From contig JAHAYJ010000088.1 in the NCBI GenBank assembly GCA_018384375.1, forward strand, positions 1 through 53,989: 53,989 bases of DNA. Reading direction: 5' to 3'. The notes beneath the pieces are model-generated. The model saw only the letters and a list, made by a program, of their open reading frames with translations. It was not told the origin of the DNA and did not search any database. The translations under genes were made by a program, and so were the position numbers. Source of the stretch: Lachnospiraceae bacterium (GTDB taxonomy: Bacteria; Bacillota; Clostridia; Lachnospirales; Lachnospiraceae). This document shows positions 43,209-52,793 of the stretch, piece after piece. The stretch's first letter is position 1. Each line of letters opens with the position of its first letter.

Positions 43209-43901
43209 ATGGGTGAACTGATTGAAATTCGGGATATGTGCAAAATCTATAACCCGGGGGAGAATGAAGTCCGGGCACTGGATCACGTAGACCTGAGGAT
43301 TGATAAAAATGAATTTGTTGCAATTATCGGTCAGTCCGGTTCCGGCAAGTCAACACTGATGAATATGCTTGGATGTCTGGATGTGCCTACCAGCGGTACT
43401 TACATATTAAACGGGCAGGATGTGTCCAATCTGACGGATGATGACCTGTCGGACATCAGAAACCGGGAAATCGGATTTATCTTCCAGGGCTTTAACCTGA
43501 TTGCCGGTTTGACTGCCCTTGAAAACGTGGAGCTGCCTCTGATTTACCGCGGTGTTCCCAAGAAGGAGCGGATCAGACTTTCTGAGATTGCCCTTGAAAA
43601 GGTTGGACTGAAAGCGAGGATGGATCATAAACCCTCTGAGATGTCCGGTGGACAGCAGCAGAGAGTTGCCATTGCCAGAGCCATTGCACAGGCGCCGCCT
43701 GTCATTCTGGCAGATGAGCCTACAGGAAATCTGGACTCGGGGTCGACTAAGGAGATTATGGAAATCTTAAAAGGACTTCATGCAGAAGGAAGAACGGTCA
43801 TACTGATCACTCACGATAACGAAATTGCCGAAAGGGCAAAGCGGATCATCCGCATTATGGACGGCAAGATTGTGGATGACAGGATCAATAATGAAATATA
43901 A
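43209..43901 (+). CDS. ABC exporter ATPase, MacB/LolD type
   Basis: The 230-residue ATPase has Walker [14 protein letters not shown]-loop [13 protein letters not shown], signature [16 protein letters not shown], Walker [14 protein letters not shown] and switch His in LITHDNEIA. The DEPTGNLD form marks the MacB/LolD/FtsE-type group. AAGGAGA precedes the ATG. With the next two genes it forms a MacAB-like exporter, of the kind used against antimicrobial peptides, antibiotics or for peptide secretion. The palindromic operator suggests induction by a signal. Confidence 0.94.
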   Translation: MGELIEIRDMCKIYNPGENEVRALDHVDLRIDKNEFVAIIGQSGSGKSTLMNMLGCLDVPTSGTYILNGQDVSNLTDDDLSDIRNREIGFIFQGFNLIAGLTALENVELPLIYRGVPKKERIRLSEIALEKVGLKARMDHKPSEMSGGQQQRVAIARAIAQAPPVILADEPTGNLDSGSTKEIMEILKGLHAEGRTVILITHDNEIAERAKRIIRIMDGKIVDDRINNEI

Positions 43902-45483
43902 AAAGGATAGGAATGAGCAGAGCAATATGAAGGAGAATACAGGAATGGAAGAACAGACAATGATGACAACCGAGAAGGAGCAGGATACCTCAGTAACTGC
44001 CGGGGAAGAAATCGCGGAAAAGAAGGGAAAAGCAGGGAAAGAAAAAAAGGCAAAAAAAGAAAAGAAAGAGATAAAGCCTTTGGATAAGGCGGCTAAGAAG
44101 AAACGCAGAAGGATTATCCTTTTCAGTGTGATTGGTGTGATTGTAGTACTGCTGATCCTGGTAAAAATCTTTGGCGGAAATGGTGCAGAAGCTATCGTGA
44201 CCACCACGGGTGCACTGGTTGGAGAAATTGAGCAGACAATCAATACCAGCGGTACCGTCACCACACAGGAAACGAAGAGCTACTTTTCTGATGTTAACGT
44301 GGAAATCGGAGAAGTGAAGGTGGCAGCAGGTGATGCGGTAAAGGCCGGAGAACTGCTGGTCTCTTATGATGCGGATGCCCTTGCCAGGGAAAAGGAGCTT
44401 GCCCAGCTGGAACTGCAATCAGTGGAGGGAAGCTATCAGAACTCCCTGCAGAGCAATAGTGAAAAGCTTGGGGATTTAAAGGAAGCCAATGTGAATCTGG
44501 ATGTGCTGGATCAGCAGATTGCAGATACAGAGGCTTACATAACAGGTCTTGAAAATAAGATTGCCAAGAAAAAGAGTGATCTTGCCTATTTCGGAACGTT
44601 GCTTCAGATTTCTCTTCTGGACTGGCAGGATAAGCCGGATTCTGAGGAATACCTGAATTTGCAGAAGCAGGTTCAGTTGAACAACTATGAGCAACAGAAC
44701 AATAAGGAGATTAAGGGCTGGGAGGATGAACTGAAGGTCTATAACGATATGCTTGCAGATTATAAGGAATATCGTTCCGAGATGAAATCCCAGAAGAGCT
44801 CTGCAGAGGCAGGGAAGATGACCTCCGGAGCCAAGGAAGAGCTGGAGGCTCAGAACCAGACAAAAGAAATTAAGGCGGCAGATTCATTGGAAAGCATTGA
44901 AGAGGCTGAGGGTGGTATCGTTGCTGCGTTTGATGGTGTTGTTACGGAAATAAGTGCAGTGGAAGGCGGAAGCATGGCAGCCGGCTCTCAGATTCTTAAG
45001 CTGGAGAGTACCGAGAATGTAATGGTTAAGATTTCGGTTACCAAATATGACCTTGACAAGATTGAGGTGGGACAGAAGGCCATTGTTACCATCGGAAGCA
45101 GAGAATATGAAGGGGAAGTTACCAAGATCAACAAAATGGCAGAAAAGAACAACAGCGGTGCAGCAGTTGTTGGTACGGAAATTACGATCACCAATCCTGA
45201 CAGCGATGTCATTTTAGGTGTGGAGGCAAAGGTTAAGATCAGTACTGCAAAAGAAGAGCAGGCAGTCCTGGTTCCTGTCAGCGCAGTTAATGTAGATCTG
45301 GATGGAGAGTTTGTTTACGTGGTAGAGAACAATATTCTGGTGAAAAAGCCGGTAGTGACAGGCATTTCTTCCGATATTTATATTCAGGTAGTGGAGGGTC
45401 TTTCCGAAGGCGAACAGGTTGTGACGGATGTGACAGCAGGTCTTCAGGAGGGTATGACGGTAATGGCAATGCCACAGCAGTAG
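43891..45483 (+). CDS. MacA-like periplasmic adaptor (HlyD family) subunit
   Basis: The protein has a very basic cytoplasmic tail (KKGKAGKEKKAKKEKKE), one membrane helix (IILFSVIGVIVVLLILV, about residue 73), a long coiled-coil hairpin (about 165-300) and barrel-sandwich lipoyl halves (INTSGTVTTQETKSYFSDV and GGIVAAFDGVVTEISAVEGG), as in MacA/YknX. In Firmicutes such adaptors dock on the FtsX-like permease. Start is uncertain: ATG 43891 overlaps the ATPase stop and fits translational coupling (530 residues); 43927 and 43945 are alternatives. Confidence 0.88.
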   Translation: MKYKKDRNEQSNMKENTGMEEQTMMTTEKEQDTSVTAGEEIAEKKGKAGKEKKAKKEKKEIKPLDKAAKKKRRRIILFSVIGVIVVLLILVKIFGGNGAEAIVTTTGALVGEIEQTINTSGTVTTQETKSYFSDVNVEIGEVKVAAGDAVKAGELLVSYDADALAREKELAQLELQSVEGSYQNSLQSNSEKLGDLKEANVNLDVLDQQIADTEAYITGLENKIAKKKSDLAYFGTLLQISLLDWQDKPDSEEYLNLQKQVQLNNYEQQNNKEIKGWEDELKVYNDMLADYKEYRSEMKSQKSSAEAGKMTSGAKEELEAQNQTKEIKAADSLESIEEAEGGIVAAFDGVVTEISAVEGGSMAAGSQILKLESTENVMVKISVTKYDLDKIEVGQKAIVTIGSREYEGEVTKINKMAEKNNSGAAVVGTEITITNPDSDVILGVEAKVKISTAKEEQAVLVPVSAVNVDLDGEFVYVVENNILVKKPVVTGISSDIYIQVVEGLSEGEQVVTDVTAGLQEGMTVMAMPQQ

Positions 45484-45511
45484 TCGGACAGAATGAGAGG
45501 AAATAGTTAAT

Positions 45512-46732
45512 ATGGCACAGATTTGGGAATATATTAAGATTGCATTGATGAATATCAAAAGCAATAAAGGCCGCTCCGTTCTGACAATGCTGGGAATTAT
45601 CATCGGTATCTCCTCCGTTATTATGGTTATTTCCATCGGAAACGGTGTGAGAGGACAGGTAAACTCGGAGCTTGACAGCTTAGGTGGCGGGCAGATTGCT
45701 TTTTATGTGGACAGCACCCGGAAGGATACGACAGTCACCTTTGACCAGTCAGATTTTGATGCGATCATGGAGCAGATTGATCATGTGAAGGGGGTAACAC
45801 CTACCTATGGTGCATGGGGAACTGCAGAAGGACCGAAAGGAGATTTCGATATTCAGATGTCAGGAGGAACTGTAGGGCTGCAGTATGCATCTTCTGATCC
45901 AATCATCAAGGGAAAGTATTTTACCCAGAATGATTATGACAGTGGAAATAATGTCTGCGTTATTTCGGAGTCCAGTGCGGTTGCGTTGTTTGGAACTACC
46001 GATGTAGTGGGAATGAGCTTTGATGCGACCTTCTGGGGCGTGACGCAGGAGCTGAGGATCGTGGGAATCCGTAAGGACAATGCGTCTTCCCTGATCAGTA
46101 TGATGTCCTCCGGCGTGACGACGATCGCAGCGGAGGTGCCCCTTACCTTTATGGCAAATAAACTGGGATACTATATCGATGAGATTGACCAGTTTTACGT
46201 TATTGCAGAGTCGGCGGAATATTGTACGGAGATTGCAAGCAAAATACTTTCCCTGCTTGAGAGCAGGCACAATGTACGCGGTGAAAATCAGATTATGATG
46301 GAGAGCTTTACGGATTTTTCATCACAGTTTGATACCATACTTGGTTTCATTACGATCTTTATCTCCTTTGTCGCAGCGATTTCTCTACTTGTAGGTGGTA
46401 TCGGTGTTATGAATATCATGCTGGTGTCTGTTACAGAGAGAACGAGGGAAATCGGAATCAGAAAGGCACTTGGTGCCCGAACCGGTTCTGTATTGCTGCA
46501 GTTTCTTGCAGAGGCCGGGATCATCACCTTACTTGGCGGTATCATAGGAATCATTCTGGGTGTCCTGGGAGCCTTTGGCGTGGGATTAATTGCGGGAATC
46601 ACGCCGTTTGTCAGCGCAGGAACCATAATCGTGGCATCGGTATTTTCCTGCAGTGTGGGTATTTTCTTTGGAATCTATCCGGCCAGAAAGGCTGCCAGAC
46701 TCAGTCCTATTGAGGCACTGCGTCATGAGTAA
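45512..46732 (+). CDS. MacB-like permease (FtsX domain)
   Basis: The 406-residue protein has the MacB layout. After an N-terminal helix (LTMLGIIIGISSVIMVISIG) comes a large extracytoplasmic domain of about 230 residues, then three C-terminal helices with FtsX motif GGIGVMNIMLVSVTERTREI, then GIRKALGA and the ending YPARKAARLSPIEALRHE. It transmits ATP-driven motion to move substrates outside the membrane. It completes the operon starting at 43209. GAGAGG lies before the ATG. Confidence 0.93.
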   Translation: MAQIWEYIKIALMNIKSNKGRSVLTMLGIIIGISSVIMVISIGNGVRGQVNSELDSLGGGQIAFYVDSTRKDTTVTFDQSDFDAIMEQIDHVKGVTPTYGAWGTAEGPKGDFDIQMSGGTVGLQYASSDPIIKGKYFTQNDYDSGNNVCVISESSAVALFGTTDVVGMSFDATFWGVTQELRIVGIRKDNASSLISMMSSGVTTIAAEVPLTFMANKLGYYIDEIDQFYVIAESAEYCTEIASKILSLLESRHNVRGENQIMMESFTDFSSQFDTILGFITIFISFVAAISLLVGGIGVMNIMLVSVTERTREIGIRKALGARTGSVLLQFLAEAGIITLLGGIIGIILGVLGAFGVGLIAGITPFVSAGTIIVASVFSCSVGIFFGIYPARKAARLSPIEALRHE

Positions 46733-46757
46733 GAGGTGCGGGAAGAATTTTAATATG

Positions 46758-46785
46758 TTGCACTTTGTTTGATTTTTAGTATAAT
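46758..46785 (+). promoter_or_regulatory. Promoter of the YcxB-like gene
   Basis: TTGCAC at 46758-46763 and TATAAT at 46780-46785 are 16 bases apart. The transcript would begin just upstream of the hairpin at 46798. Confidence 0.6.
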
Positions 46786-46797
46786 AAGAGAAGAGTG

Positions 46798-46823
46798 GAG
46801 AGTCCGCTTGCGGACTCTCTTTT
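46798..46823 (+). terminator. Hairpin with T run just downstream of a promoter
   Basis: GAGAGTCCG pairs with CGGACTCTC around CTTG, followed by TTTTG. It can end the exporter operon, but it also lies at the very 5' end of the transcript expected from the promoter at 46758-46785. Confidence 0.75.
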
Positions 46824-46864
46824 GTGCAATAAGAAATTACTTGTGTGGTGAAGAGGCAAGGAGA

Positions 46865-47356
46865 ATGGACGCAGAAATGGAAGTAGAATTTGATATAAAA
46901 ATGACGCCGGGAGCCTTATATGATTATTTGCTGTTTCACACCTATACCAGTGCGTCCGGTCTGCTCGGAGCCATTGTTGGAGCACTGCTGGTGGTAGCAT
47001 TTTTCATGGGAGCCAACGTCCTTTGTCTGATTATGGGGATTATTGTGCTGGTTTATCTGCCATGGACACTTTTTTTAAAGTCCAGACAGCAGTTCCTGGC
47101 CAATTCGGCATTTAAGGAGCCACTTCATTATAAGATGACAGATGATGGAATCGAGGTTTCCCAGAATGGAGAGGTACAGAGCCAGAAATGGGAGGATCTG
47201 TACAAAGCGGTATCAACGCCCCGGAGTCTGATCGTATATACCTCAAGGGTAAATGCAGCTATCTTCCCCAAGGGGGATCTGGGAGATAAAACTTCTGCAG
47301 TAATTCAGATGATCTCCACCCATATGTCTCCCAAAAAGGTAAAAATTCGCAGCTAG
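46865..47356 (+). CDS. YcxB-like membrane protein
   Basis: The 163-residue protein has two adjacent membrane helices (SGLLGAIVGALLVVAFFMG and LIMGIIVLVYLPWTLFL, about residues 30-70) and a C-terminal soluble domain (DDGIEVSQNGEVQSQKWEDL, then FPKGDLGD) typical of the YcxB-like family, which may adopt a PH-like fold. Function is unknown. The start at 46865 has AAGGAG close upstream, with ATG 46877 as a better-spaced alternative; the longer reading from 46769 runs through the hairpin. tsaE follows 26 bases later. Confidence 0.75.
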   Translation: MDAEMEVEFDIKMTPGALYDYLLFHTYTSASGLLGAIVGALLVVAFFMGANVLCLIMGIIVLVYLPWTLFLKSRQQFLANSAFKEPLHYKMTDDGIEVSQNGEVQSQKWEDLYKAVSTPRSLIVYTSRVNAAIFPKGDLGDKTSAVIQMISTHMSPKKVKIRS

Positions 47357-47382
47357 AGAGTACAAGTAGTTAGGAAGCAGAT

Positions 47383-47826
47383 ATGAAAAAAATTGTTTAT
47401 AAGAGCCTTCGCCCGGAGGATACCTTTGCCCTGGGCAGGGAAATAGGGGAGAAAACACAGCCCGGAACAGTGTTTACCCTGATTGGGGATCTGGGAGTGG
47501 GGAAAACCGTCTTTACACAGGGGATGGCAGCAGGTCTGGGAATTACGGAGCCGGTAAACAGCCCCACCTTTACCATTTTGCAGATTTATGAGGAGGGCAG
47601 ATGCCCCTTTTATCATTTTGATGTCTATCGAATTGGCGATATCTCTGAGATGGATGAGATTGGATATGAGGATTGCTTCTACGGTGAAGGCGTATGCCTG
47701 ATTGAGTGGGCAGATCTGATAGAAGAAATTCTTCCGGAGCACTATACAAGGATTACCATCTGTAAGAATCTGGAAAAGGGCTTTGATTACAGGAAGATTA
47801 CGCTGGAGGAAATAGGGGAAGAATGA
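47383..47826 (+). CDS. tsaE: tRNA t6A synthesis ATPase TsaE
   Basis: The 147-residue P-loop ATPase helps TsaB, TsaD and TsaC make N6-threonylcarbamoyladenosine at position 37 of ANN-decoding tRNAs. Walker A is LIGDLGVGKTVFTQGMA, followed by the family block NSPTFTILQIYE, FHFDVYRI and LIEWADLIEE. GGAAGCAGAT precedes the ATG, a weak ribosome site. Its last bases overlap the start of tsaB by four bases (ATGA), indicating coupling. Confidence 0.95.
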   Translation: MKKIVYKSLRPEDTFALGREIGEKTQPGTVFTLIGDLGVGKTVFTQGMAAGLGITEPVNSPTFTILQIYEEGRCPFYHFDVYRIGDISEMDEIGYEDCFYGEGVCLIEWADLIEEILPEHYTRITICKNLEKGFDYRKITLEEIGEE

Positions 47827-48569
47827 AGATCATAGCAATAGACAGTTCAGGACTTGTGGCCTCGGTAGCCGTTGTGGAGGACGATATCCTGATCGGAGAG
47901 TATAACGTTCAGTACAAGAAGACACATTCGCAGACATTGCTTCCCATGCTGGATGAACTGAAAAGGATGGTAGAGCTGGACCTTGACACTGTTGATGCAA
48001 TTGCGCTTGCCAAGGGACCGGGTTCCTTTACGGGGCTTCGAATCGGATCGGCAACCGCTAAGGGACTGGGACTTGCTATGAAGGTACCTCTGGTGGAAAT
48101 CCCTACATTGGACGGACTTGCCTGTAATTTGTATGGGACTGACAAACTGGTTTGTCCCATTATGGATGCCAGGAGAAATCAGGTTTATACCGGCATCTAT
48201 GAGTTTGAGCGCATGGAACAGCATGACGGTAGTGATGAAACTCCACACCTGTCCTATCGGCTTAAAACGGTGCTGGGACAGTGTGCAGTCCCCATTGAAG
48301 AAATTGCTGAAAAGTGCAATAGGCTTGACAGAGAAGTTATTTTTCTAGGGGACGGAGTTCCTGTTTTTGCAGAAAGGCTTTCACAGCTTCTGACAGTACC
48401 CTACAGCTTTGCACCGGCACATATGAACCGTCAGAGAGCGGCATCCTTTGCTACGCTTGCTTTTTCCTATTTAAGGGAAGGAAGATGTGTTGCTGCAAAG
48501 GATCACGCACCGGAATATCTGAGACTTTCCCAGGCAGAGCGGGAAAAGCAGGAAAAGGAACAAGGGTAG
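47823..48569 (+). CDS. tsaB: tRNA t6A synthesis protein TsaB
   Basis: The 248-residue ASKHA-fold protein binds TsaD to form the core of the t6A enzyme. It shows IIAIDSSGLVASVAVVED, KKTHSQTLLPMLDEL, ALAKGPGSFTGLRIGSATAKG and PIMDARRNQVYTGIYEF. It overlaps tsaE by four bases and is followed after four bases by rimI, the widespread tsaE-tsaB-rimI order. The partner tsaD lies separately at 50943 in the same direction. Confidence 0.95.
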   Translation: MKIIAIDSSGLVASVAVVEDDILIGEYNVQYKKTHSQTLLPMLDELKRMVELDLDTVDAIALAKGPGSFTGLRIGSATAKGLGLAMKVPLVEIPTLDGLACNLYGTDKLVCPIMDARRNQVYTGIYEFERMEQHDGSDETPHLSYRLKTVLGQCAVPIEEIAEKCNRLDREVIFLGDGVPVFAERLSQLLTVPYSFAPAHMNRQRAASFATLAFSYLREGRCVAAKDHAPEYLRLSQAEREKQEKEQG

Positions 48570-48573
48570 CGTT

Positions 48574-49008
48574 GTGGTAATCATAAGAGAAATGAAAGCT
48601 TCCGATGTGGAGGCAGTCAGTGAAATAGAACGGGAAGCGTTTTCCATGCCATGGTCAGCAGATGATTTTCTGGAAATGGTAGAGGCGGATTATGCACATT
48701 ACTATGTGGCAGAGAGCGATGAAAAGGTAGTGGGCTGTTGCGGTATCCGGGATCTTATGGGTGAGGGAGAGATTACCAATGTGGTTGTTGCTGCTTCTTA
48801 TCGCGGACAGGGAATCGGCAGACAGATGCTGCAATATATGCTTAAGGAAGCGAAAACATTTGGTATTGGTGACTGCACGCTGGAGGTGCGGGTGAGTAAT
48901 ACATCCGCAATACGACTCTATGAAAGTCTGGGCTTTCAGGGAGAGGGCGTAAGACCGCGATTTTATGAAAAACCGGTGGAGGATGCCCTGATCATGTGGA
49001 AAAGATAG
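48574..49008 (+). CDS. rimI: Ribosomal protein S18-alanine N-acetyltransferase RimI
   Basis: The 144-residue GNAT acetyltransferase acetylates the N-terminus of ribosomal protein S18. The acetyl-CoA loop is VVAASYRGQGIGRQMLQYM, and EVRVSNTSAIRLYESLGFQ is the RimI-type C-terminal motif. The start is GTG 48574, with AAGGG upstream; the in-frame ATG at 48592 would remove part of the first strand. Position right after tsaB supports RimI over a generic acetyltransferase. Confidence 0.92.
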   Translation: MVIIREMKASDVEAVSEIEREAFSMPWSADDFLEMVEADYAHYYVAESDEKVVGCCGIRDLMGEGEITNVVVAASYRGQGIGRQMLQYMLKEAKTFGIGDCTLEVRVSNTSAIRLYESLGFQGEGVRPRFYEKPVEDALIMWKR

Positions 49009-49079
49009 GAAGTGCATGGAAGAATTACCACTGTTTCTTATTACTCTTTTATGTATAATAAAGTTAGGAGGATAAGACC

Positions 49080-49328
49080 ATGCGAATTTACCTGGATGAA
49101 AATAAAAAAGAGCTTGCAGCAGTGATCTGTAATAAATGCCGGAGAGAACTGACGGTAGAAAATGGAATTTTAAAAGAGGGATGTTTTTGCGGGGATAGCC
49201 GGTTCGGCTATTTTAGTAATAAAGATGGTAAGAAGCATTTCTTTGATCTGTGCGAGGAATGTTATGATAAAATGATTAAGGGCTTTGCCATTCCGGTAGA
49301 AGAGGAGGAAGTGAATGAACTGATGTAG
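49080..49328 (+). CDS. Small zinc-ribbon-like Cys-rich protein (82 aa)
   Basis: The protein contains ICNKCRREL near residue 17, then GCFCGDSRFGYF and LCEECYDKM near residue 60, so three Cys pairs (CNKC, CFC, CEEC) could bind one or two zinc ions. The GFAIPVEEEEVNELM tail is acidic. A GGAGG site before the ATG is well placed. I do not recognise a named family; similar short proteins occur in clostridia. It lies between rimI and rnz with a possible own promoter in the 70-base gap. Function unknown. Confidence 0.75.
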   Translation: MRIYLDENKKELAAVICNKCRRELTVENGILKEGCFCGDSRFGYFSNKDGKKHFFDLCEECYDKMIKGFAIPVEEEEVNELM

Positions 49329-49388
49329 TTCCGGTTTCCTCGGTAAAGTGTAGAGGCTGGCAGAACCTTTGGAAAGGCAGAAAGAATT

Positions 49389-50300
49389 ATGTTGGATATC
49401 TGTTTGCTTGGAACCGGTGGAATGATGCCGCTTCCTTACAGATGGCTGACATCCATGATGGCCAGATACAACGGACAGAGTATATTGATTGATTGTGGGG
49501 AAGGAACACAGATTGCTTTGAAGGAGAAGGGCTGGAGCCCCAATCCGATCGATGTCATCTGCTTTACCCACTTCCATGCAGATCATATCAGCGGACTGCC
49601 GGGAATGCTTCTCACTATGGGAAATGCGGAACGGACAGAGCCGCTTCTTTTGGTGGGACCCAAAGGGCTTTCCAGAGTAGTGGCTTCTTTGAGGGTGATT
49701 GCCCCGGAGCTTCCGTTTGTGATTGATTGTCTGGAACTGGGAGAGGCCGAACACACGATTCGGTTGGATGGATTCCGGATAGAAGCCTTTCGCGTGAATC
49801 ATAATGTGCCCTGTTACGGATACAGCATTATCATTGACCGAATTGGTAAATTCCAGGTAGACAAGGCTGTCGAGTTGGGAATTGAAAAGAAGTACTGGAG
49901 CCGATTGCAACGAGGAGAAACTATAGAGACAAAGGAAATGACATTCGTGCCGGAAATGGTGATCGGGCCTGTAAGGAAAGGACTCAAGGTTACCTATTGT
50001 ACGGATACCAGACCGACAGAGGGAATCGTAAAGCATGCGGAAGGAGCAGATTTGTTTATCTGCGAGGGCATGTATGGGGAGCCGGAGAAAAAGGCAAAGG
50101 CAAAGGAAAATAAGCATATGACCTTTTATGAGGCAGCGGAGCTTGCAAAACGGGCACAGGTGAAGAAGCTTTGGCTGACGCATTACAGTCCTTCTCTGAA
50201 CAGGCCGGAGGAATATCTTCCGGCAACAAAAAAGATTTTTCAGGAGACTGAGGTCTGCAGGGATGGAAAAACAGTGGAGCTTGTGTTCGAGGATGAATAA
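49389..50300 (+). CDS. rnz: Ribonuclease Z (tRNA 3'-end processing)
   Basis: The 303-residue metallo-beta-lactamase-fold enzyme cuts 3' trailers from tRNA precursors. The metal motif is FTHFHADHISG (near residue 60), with LIDCGEGTQIAL before it, RVNHNVPCYGYSI, YCTDTRP and LWLTHYSPS after it, all in the RNase Z order. The T-loop-binding exosite arm is short but present around residues 160-190. The serine tRNA genes at the window end do not encode CCA, which fits the need for this enzyme. Confidence 0.9.
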   Translation: MLDICLLGTGGMMPLPYRWLTSMMARYNGQSILIDCGEGTQIALKEKGWSPNPIDVICFTHFHADHISGLPGMLLTMGNAERTEPLLLVGPKGLSRVVASLRVIAPELPFVIDCLELGEAEHTIRLDGFRIEAFRVNHNVPCYGYSIIIDRIGKFQVDKAVELGIEKKYWSRLQRGETIETKEMTFVPEMVIGPVRKGLKVTYCTDTRPTEGIVKHAEGADLFICEGMYGEPEKKAKAKENKHMTFYEAAELAKRAQVKKLWLTHYSPSLNRPEEYLPATKKIFQETEVCRDGKTVELVFEDE

Positions 50301-50331
50301 ATACTGCCGATAGGGGAAGGAAGGTGTTCCG

Positions 50332-50925
50332 ATGAAAAAGAGGCATAGCCAGAGTGGAGTTAAGGGATTGATCATAGGGATCATATTGATTGGTCTGGTT
50401 ATTGGGTACTATTATTATCTGTCTATGAGGAAAGCAGCTGATACAGAGGAGAAGCCTGTTGAGGTTTCTGCTGTTCAGGAGGCATTGATGCGTGATCTGG
50501 ATAATAATTATCCGCCGTCACCCCGGGAAGTGGTAAAGTATTTCGGAGAGCTTACGCAATGCTTCTACGGTGAGGATTATTCGGAGGAGGAACAACAGGA
50601 GCTGGCAATGCAGATACAGAAGCTCTATGATGAGGAATTGGTAGCAAATAAGACGCAACAGCAATATCTGGAAGATCTGCAGTGGGATATCAATAACATG
50701 AAGGAGCAGAAGCTTGTGGTTTCCAGCTACAGTCCTTCTTCCAGCACGGATGTGGAATATTTTTCCCAGGATGGATACAACTGGGCAAGGTTGCATTGCA
50801 CCTTTACTATGAGACAGGAAACCAACGTTACCGTAACAGATCAGATATTTGTACTCAGAAAAGATAAGCTGGGGCACTGGAAGATTTATGGCTGGAAGCC
50901 CGCAGAAGAAGAAAACCAGAATTAA
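50332..50925 (+). CDS. Membrane-anchored protein of unknown function (DUF6715-like)
   Basis: The 197-residue protein has one N-terminal membrane anchor ([19 protein letters not shown], residues 12-30) and a secreted domain with a helical half ([20 protein letters not shown]) and a beta-rich C-terminal half ending [20 protein letters not shown], an NTF2-like pattern. I associate this with DUF6715, but not firmly. AAGGTG lies before the ATG. It sits between rnz and tsaD, 17 bases before the latter, apparently co-transcribed. Confidence 0.7.
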   Translation: MKKRHSQSGVKGLIIGIILIGLVIGYYYYLSMRKAADTEEKPVEVSAVQEALMRDLDNNYPPSPREVVKYFGELTQCFYGEDYSEEEQQELAMQIQKLYDEELVANKTQQQYLEDLQWDINNMKEQKLVVSSYSPSSSTDVEYFSQDGYNWARLHCTFTMRQETNVTVTDQIFVLRKDKLGHWKIYGWKPAEEENQN

Positions 50926-50942
50926 GAGGCATAGTAATTAAG

Positions 50943-51968
50943 ATGGAAAAGAATGTTTACATATTGGCAATCGAAAGCTCCTGTGATGAAACGGCAGCAG
51001 CGGTCGTTAAGAACGGAAGGGAGGTCCTTTCCAACGTGATCTATTCGCAGATTGCGCTGCATACGGAGTACGGCGGAGTAGTGCCGGAGATTGCTTCGAG
51101 GAAACACATTGAAAAGATCAATCAGGTGATTGAACAGGCACTTACTGACGCGAAAATGAAGCTGGAAGAGATGAACGCGATAGCAGTGACCTATGGCCCC
51201 GGTCTGGTAGGGGCTCTGCTAGTGGGTGTATCTGCGGCTAAGGCGATCAGCTTTGCATCAGGTATTCCGCTGGTGGGAGTTCATCACATTGAGGGACATA
51301 TTAGCGCAAACTATATTGAAAATAAAGAGCTGGAACCGCCTTTTATCTGTCTTGTGGTGTCCGGCGGGCATTCCCACCTGGTTGTTGTGAAGGACTATGG
51401 CGAGTATGAGATTATCGGAAGAACCAGGGATGATGCGGCAGGCGAAGCCTTTGACAAGGTAGCTCGTGCAATCGGTCTGGGCTATCCGGGGGGGCCGAAA
51501 ATTGATAAGGTATCCAGAGAGGGAAATCCGGATGCCATTCATTTTCCCAGAGCAAAGGTGGGCGATGCAGAATACGATTTCAGCTTCAGCGGTTTGAAAT
51601 CGGCAGTGCTGAATTATCTGAATTCCTGCCAGATGAAGGGGGAAGAAATCAATACGGCAGATGTTGCAGCTTCCTTTCAGAAGGCGGTCATTGATGTGCT
51701 GGTAGAGCATTCCATGGATGCGGTGGAAAGGTACGGATATACGAAGTTTGCTATTGCCGGGGGCGTTGCATCGAACAGTGGATTACGCCAGGCATTTGAA
51801 AAGGTTTGTGAAAAAAAGAACATTACGTTTTACCACCCTTCGCCTGTTTATTGTACCGATAATGCTGCAATGATCGGCGCGGCGGCATACTATGAGTTCC
51901 GAAAAGGAATCCGCCATGGATTTGATCTGAATGCGGTTCCGAACCTGAAACTGGGAGAGAGAATATAG
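50943..51968 (+). CDS. tsaD: tRNA N6-adenosine threonylcarbamoyltransferase TsaD
   Basis: The 341-residue ASKHA enzyme transfers the threonylcarbamoyl group from its AMP adduct to tRNA A37. It has [30 protein letters not shown], the metal histidines in [19 protein letters not shown], and [13 protein letters not shown] with the closing metal Asp in [10 protein letters not shown]. It works with TsaB and TsaE encoded 2.4 kb upstream. ispD starts two bases after its stop. Confidence 0.97.
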   Translation: MEKNVYILAIESSCDETAAAVVKNGREVLSNVIYSQIALHTEYGGVVPEIASRKHIEKINQVIEQALTDAKMKLEEMNAIAVTYGPGLVGALLVGVSAAKAISFASGIPLVGVHHIEGHISANYIENKELEPPFICLVVSGGHSHLVVVKDYGEYEIIGRTRDDAAGEAFDKVARAIGLGYPGGPKIDKVSREGNPDAIHFPRAKVGDAEYDFSFSGLKSAVLNYLNSCQMKGEEINTADVAASFQKAVIDVLVEHSMDAVERYGYTKFAIAGGVASNSGLRQAFEKVCEKKNITFYHPSPVYCTDNAAMIGAAAYYEFRKGIRHGFDLNAVPNLKLGERI

Positions 51969-51970
51969 AG

Positions 51971-52693
51971 ATGGAAGCTGAGAACAGGAAGCGTACTGCG
52001 GCTATTGTATTGGCAGCAGGAAACGGGAAGCGAATGGAAAGCAATATCAAAAAACAATATATGCTGATCGGGGATAAACCTGTCATCTATTATTCGCTGA
52101 GAGCATTTCAGGAAAGTTTTGTCGATGAAATCGTTCTGGTTGTTTCACCCGGCGATGTTTCCTATTGTAAAAAGGAAATTGTAGAAAAGTATGGCTTTGA
52201 TAAGGTGAGCAGTATTGTGGAAGGTGGAAAAGAACGATATCATTCGGTTTTTCAGGGATTAAGCAGTCTGACCTTTTGCGACTATGTATTTATCCACGAC
52301 GGTGCAAGACCGATGCTTACTGTCAAAATACTGGAAAGACTTTATTCCTGTGTTCTGAAATATGGTGCCTGTGTAGCGGGAATGCCTGTAAAAGATACGA
52401 TTAAGATCGCAGATAAGAATCATAATATTGTTTCCACACCGGATCGGAGACTGGTTTTTATGGTTCAAACTCCCCAGGTGTTCGAATATGATCTGATTAA
52501 GAATGCTTATGACAACCTGATGGAAAATGAGCAGGAGTTTCTGGAAAATGGTATTGCGATTACAGATGATGCGATGGTGGTAGAGACCTTTACGGGGCAT
52601 CGCGTAAAGCTGGTGGAGGGATCCTATGAAAATATCAAGATCACGACACCGGAGGATATTTCAATAGCGGAAAAATTTTTGGGATTATCATAA
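51971..52693 (+). CDS. ispD: 2-C-methyl-D-erythritol 4-phosphate cytidylyltransferase
   Basis: The 240-residue enzyme joins CTP with methylerythritol phosphate, the third step of the MEP isoprenoid pathway. CTP-binding motif AIVLAAGNGKRM at residue 10, FIHDGARPML, AGMPVKDTIK, QTPQVFEYDLI, and ITDDAMVVE follow the family. It is placed close to tsaD, so probably in the same transcript. The length is normal for IspD. Confidence 0.95.
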   Translation: MEAENRKRTAAIVLAAGNGKRMESNIKKQYMLIGDKPVIYYSLRAFQESFVDEIVLVVSPGDVSYCKKEIVEKYGFDKVSSIVEGGKERYHSVFQGLSSLTFCDYVFIHDGARPMLTVKILERLYSCVLKYGACVAGMPVKDTIKIADKNHNIVSTPDRRLVFMVQTPQVFEYDLIKNAYDNLMENEQEFLENGIAITDDAMVVETFTGHRVKLVEGSYENIKITTPEDISIAEKFLGLS

Positions 52694-52793
52694 ATATTCG
52701 CGATTTACAAATATTTTACCTTCTTTTCACATGATTATGGTATTCAGGGCTTTTCTGTTTGGCTATTATAAAAGACGGAAGGAATAACAGATT

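Noticed and set aside
49170-50384. Minus-strand frame of 404 codons
   Set aside because: It is antisense to rnz and the Cys-rich gene, with shadow-type composition and no ribosome site.
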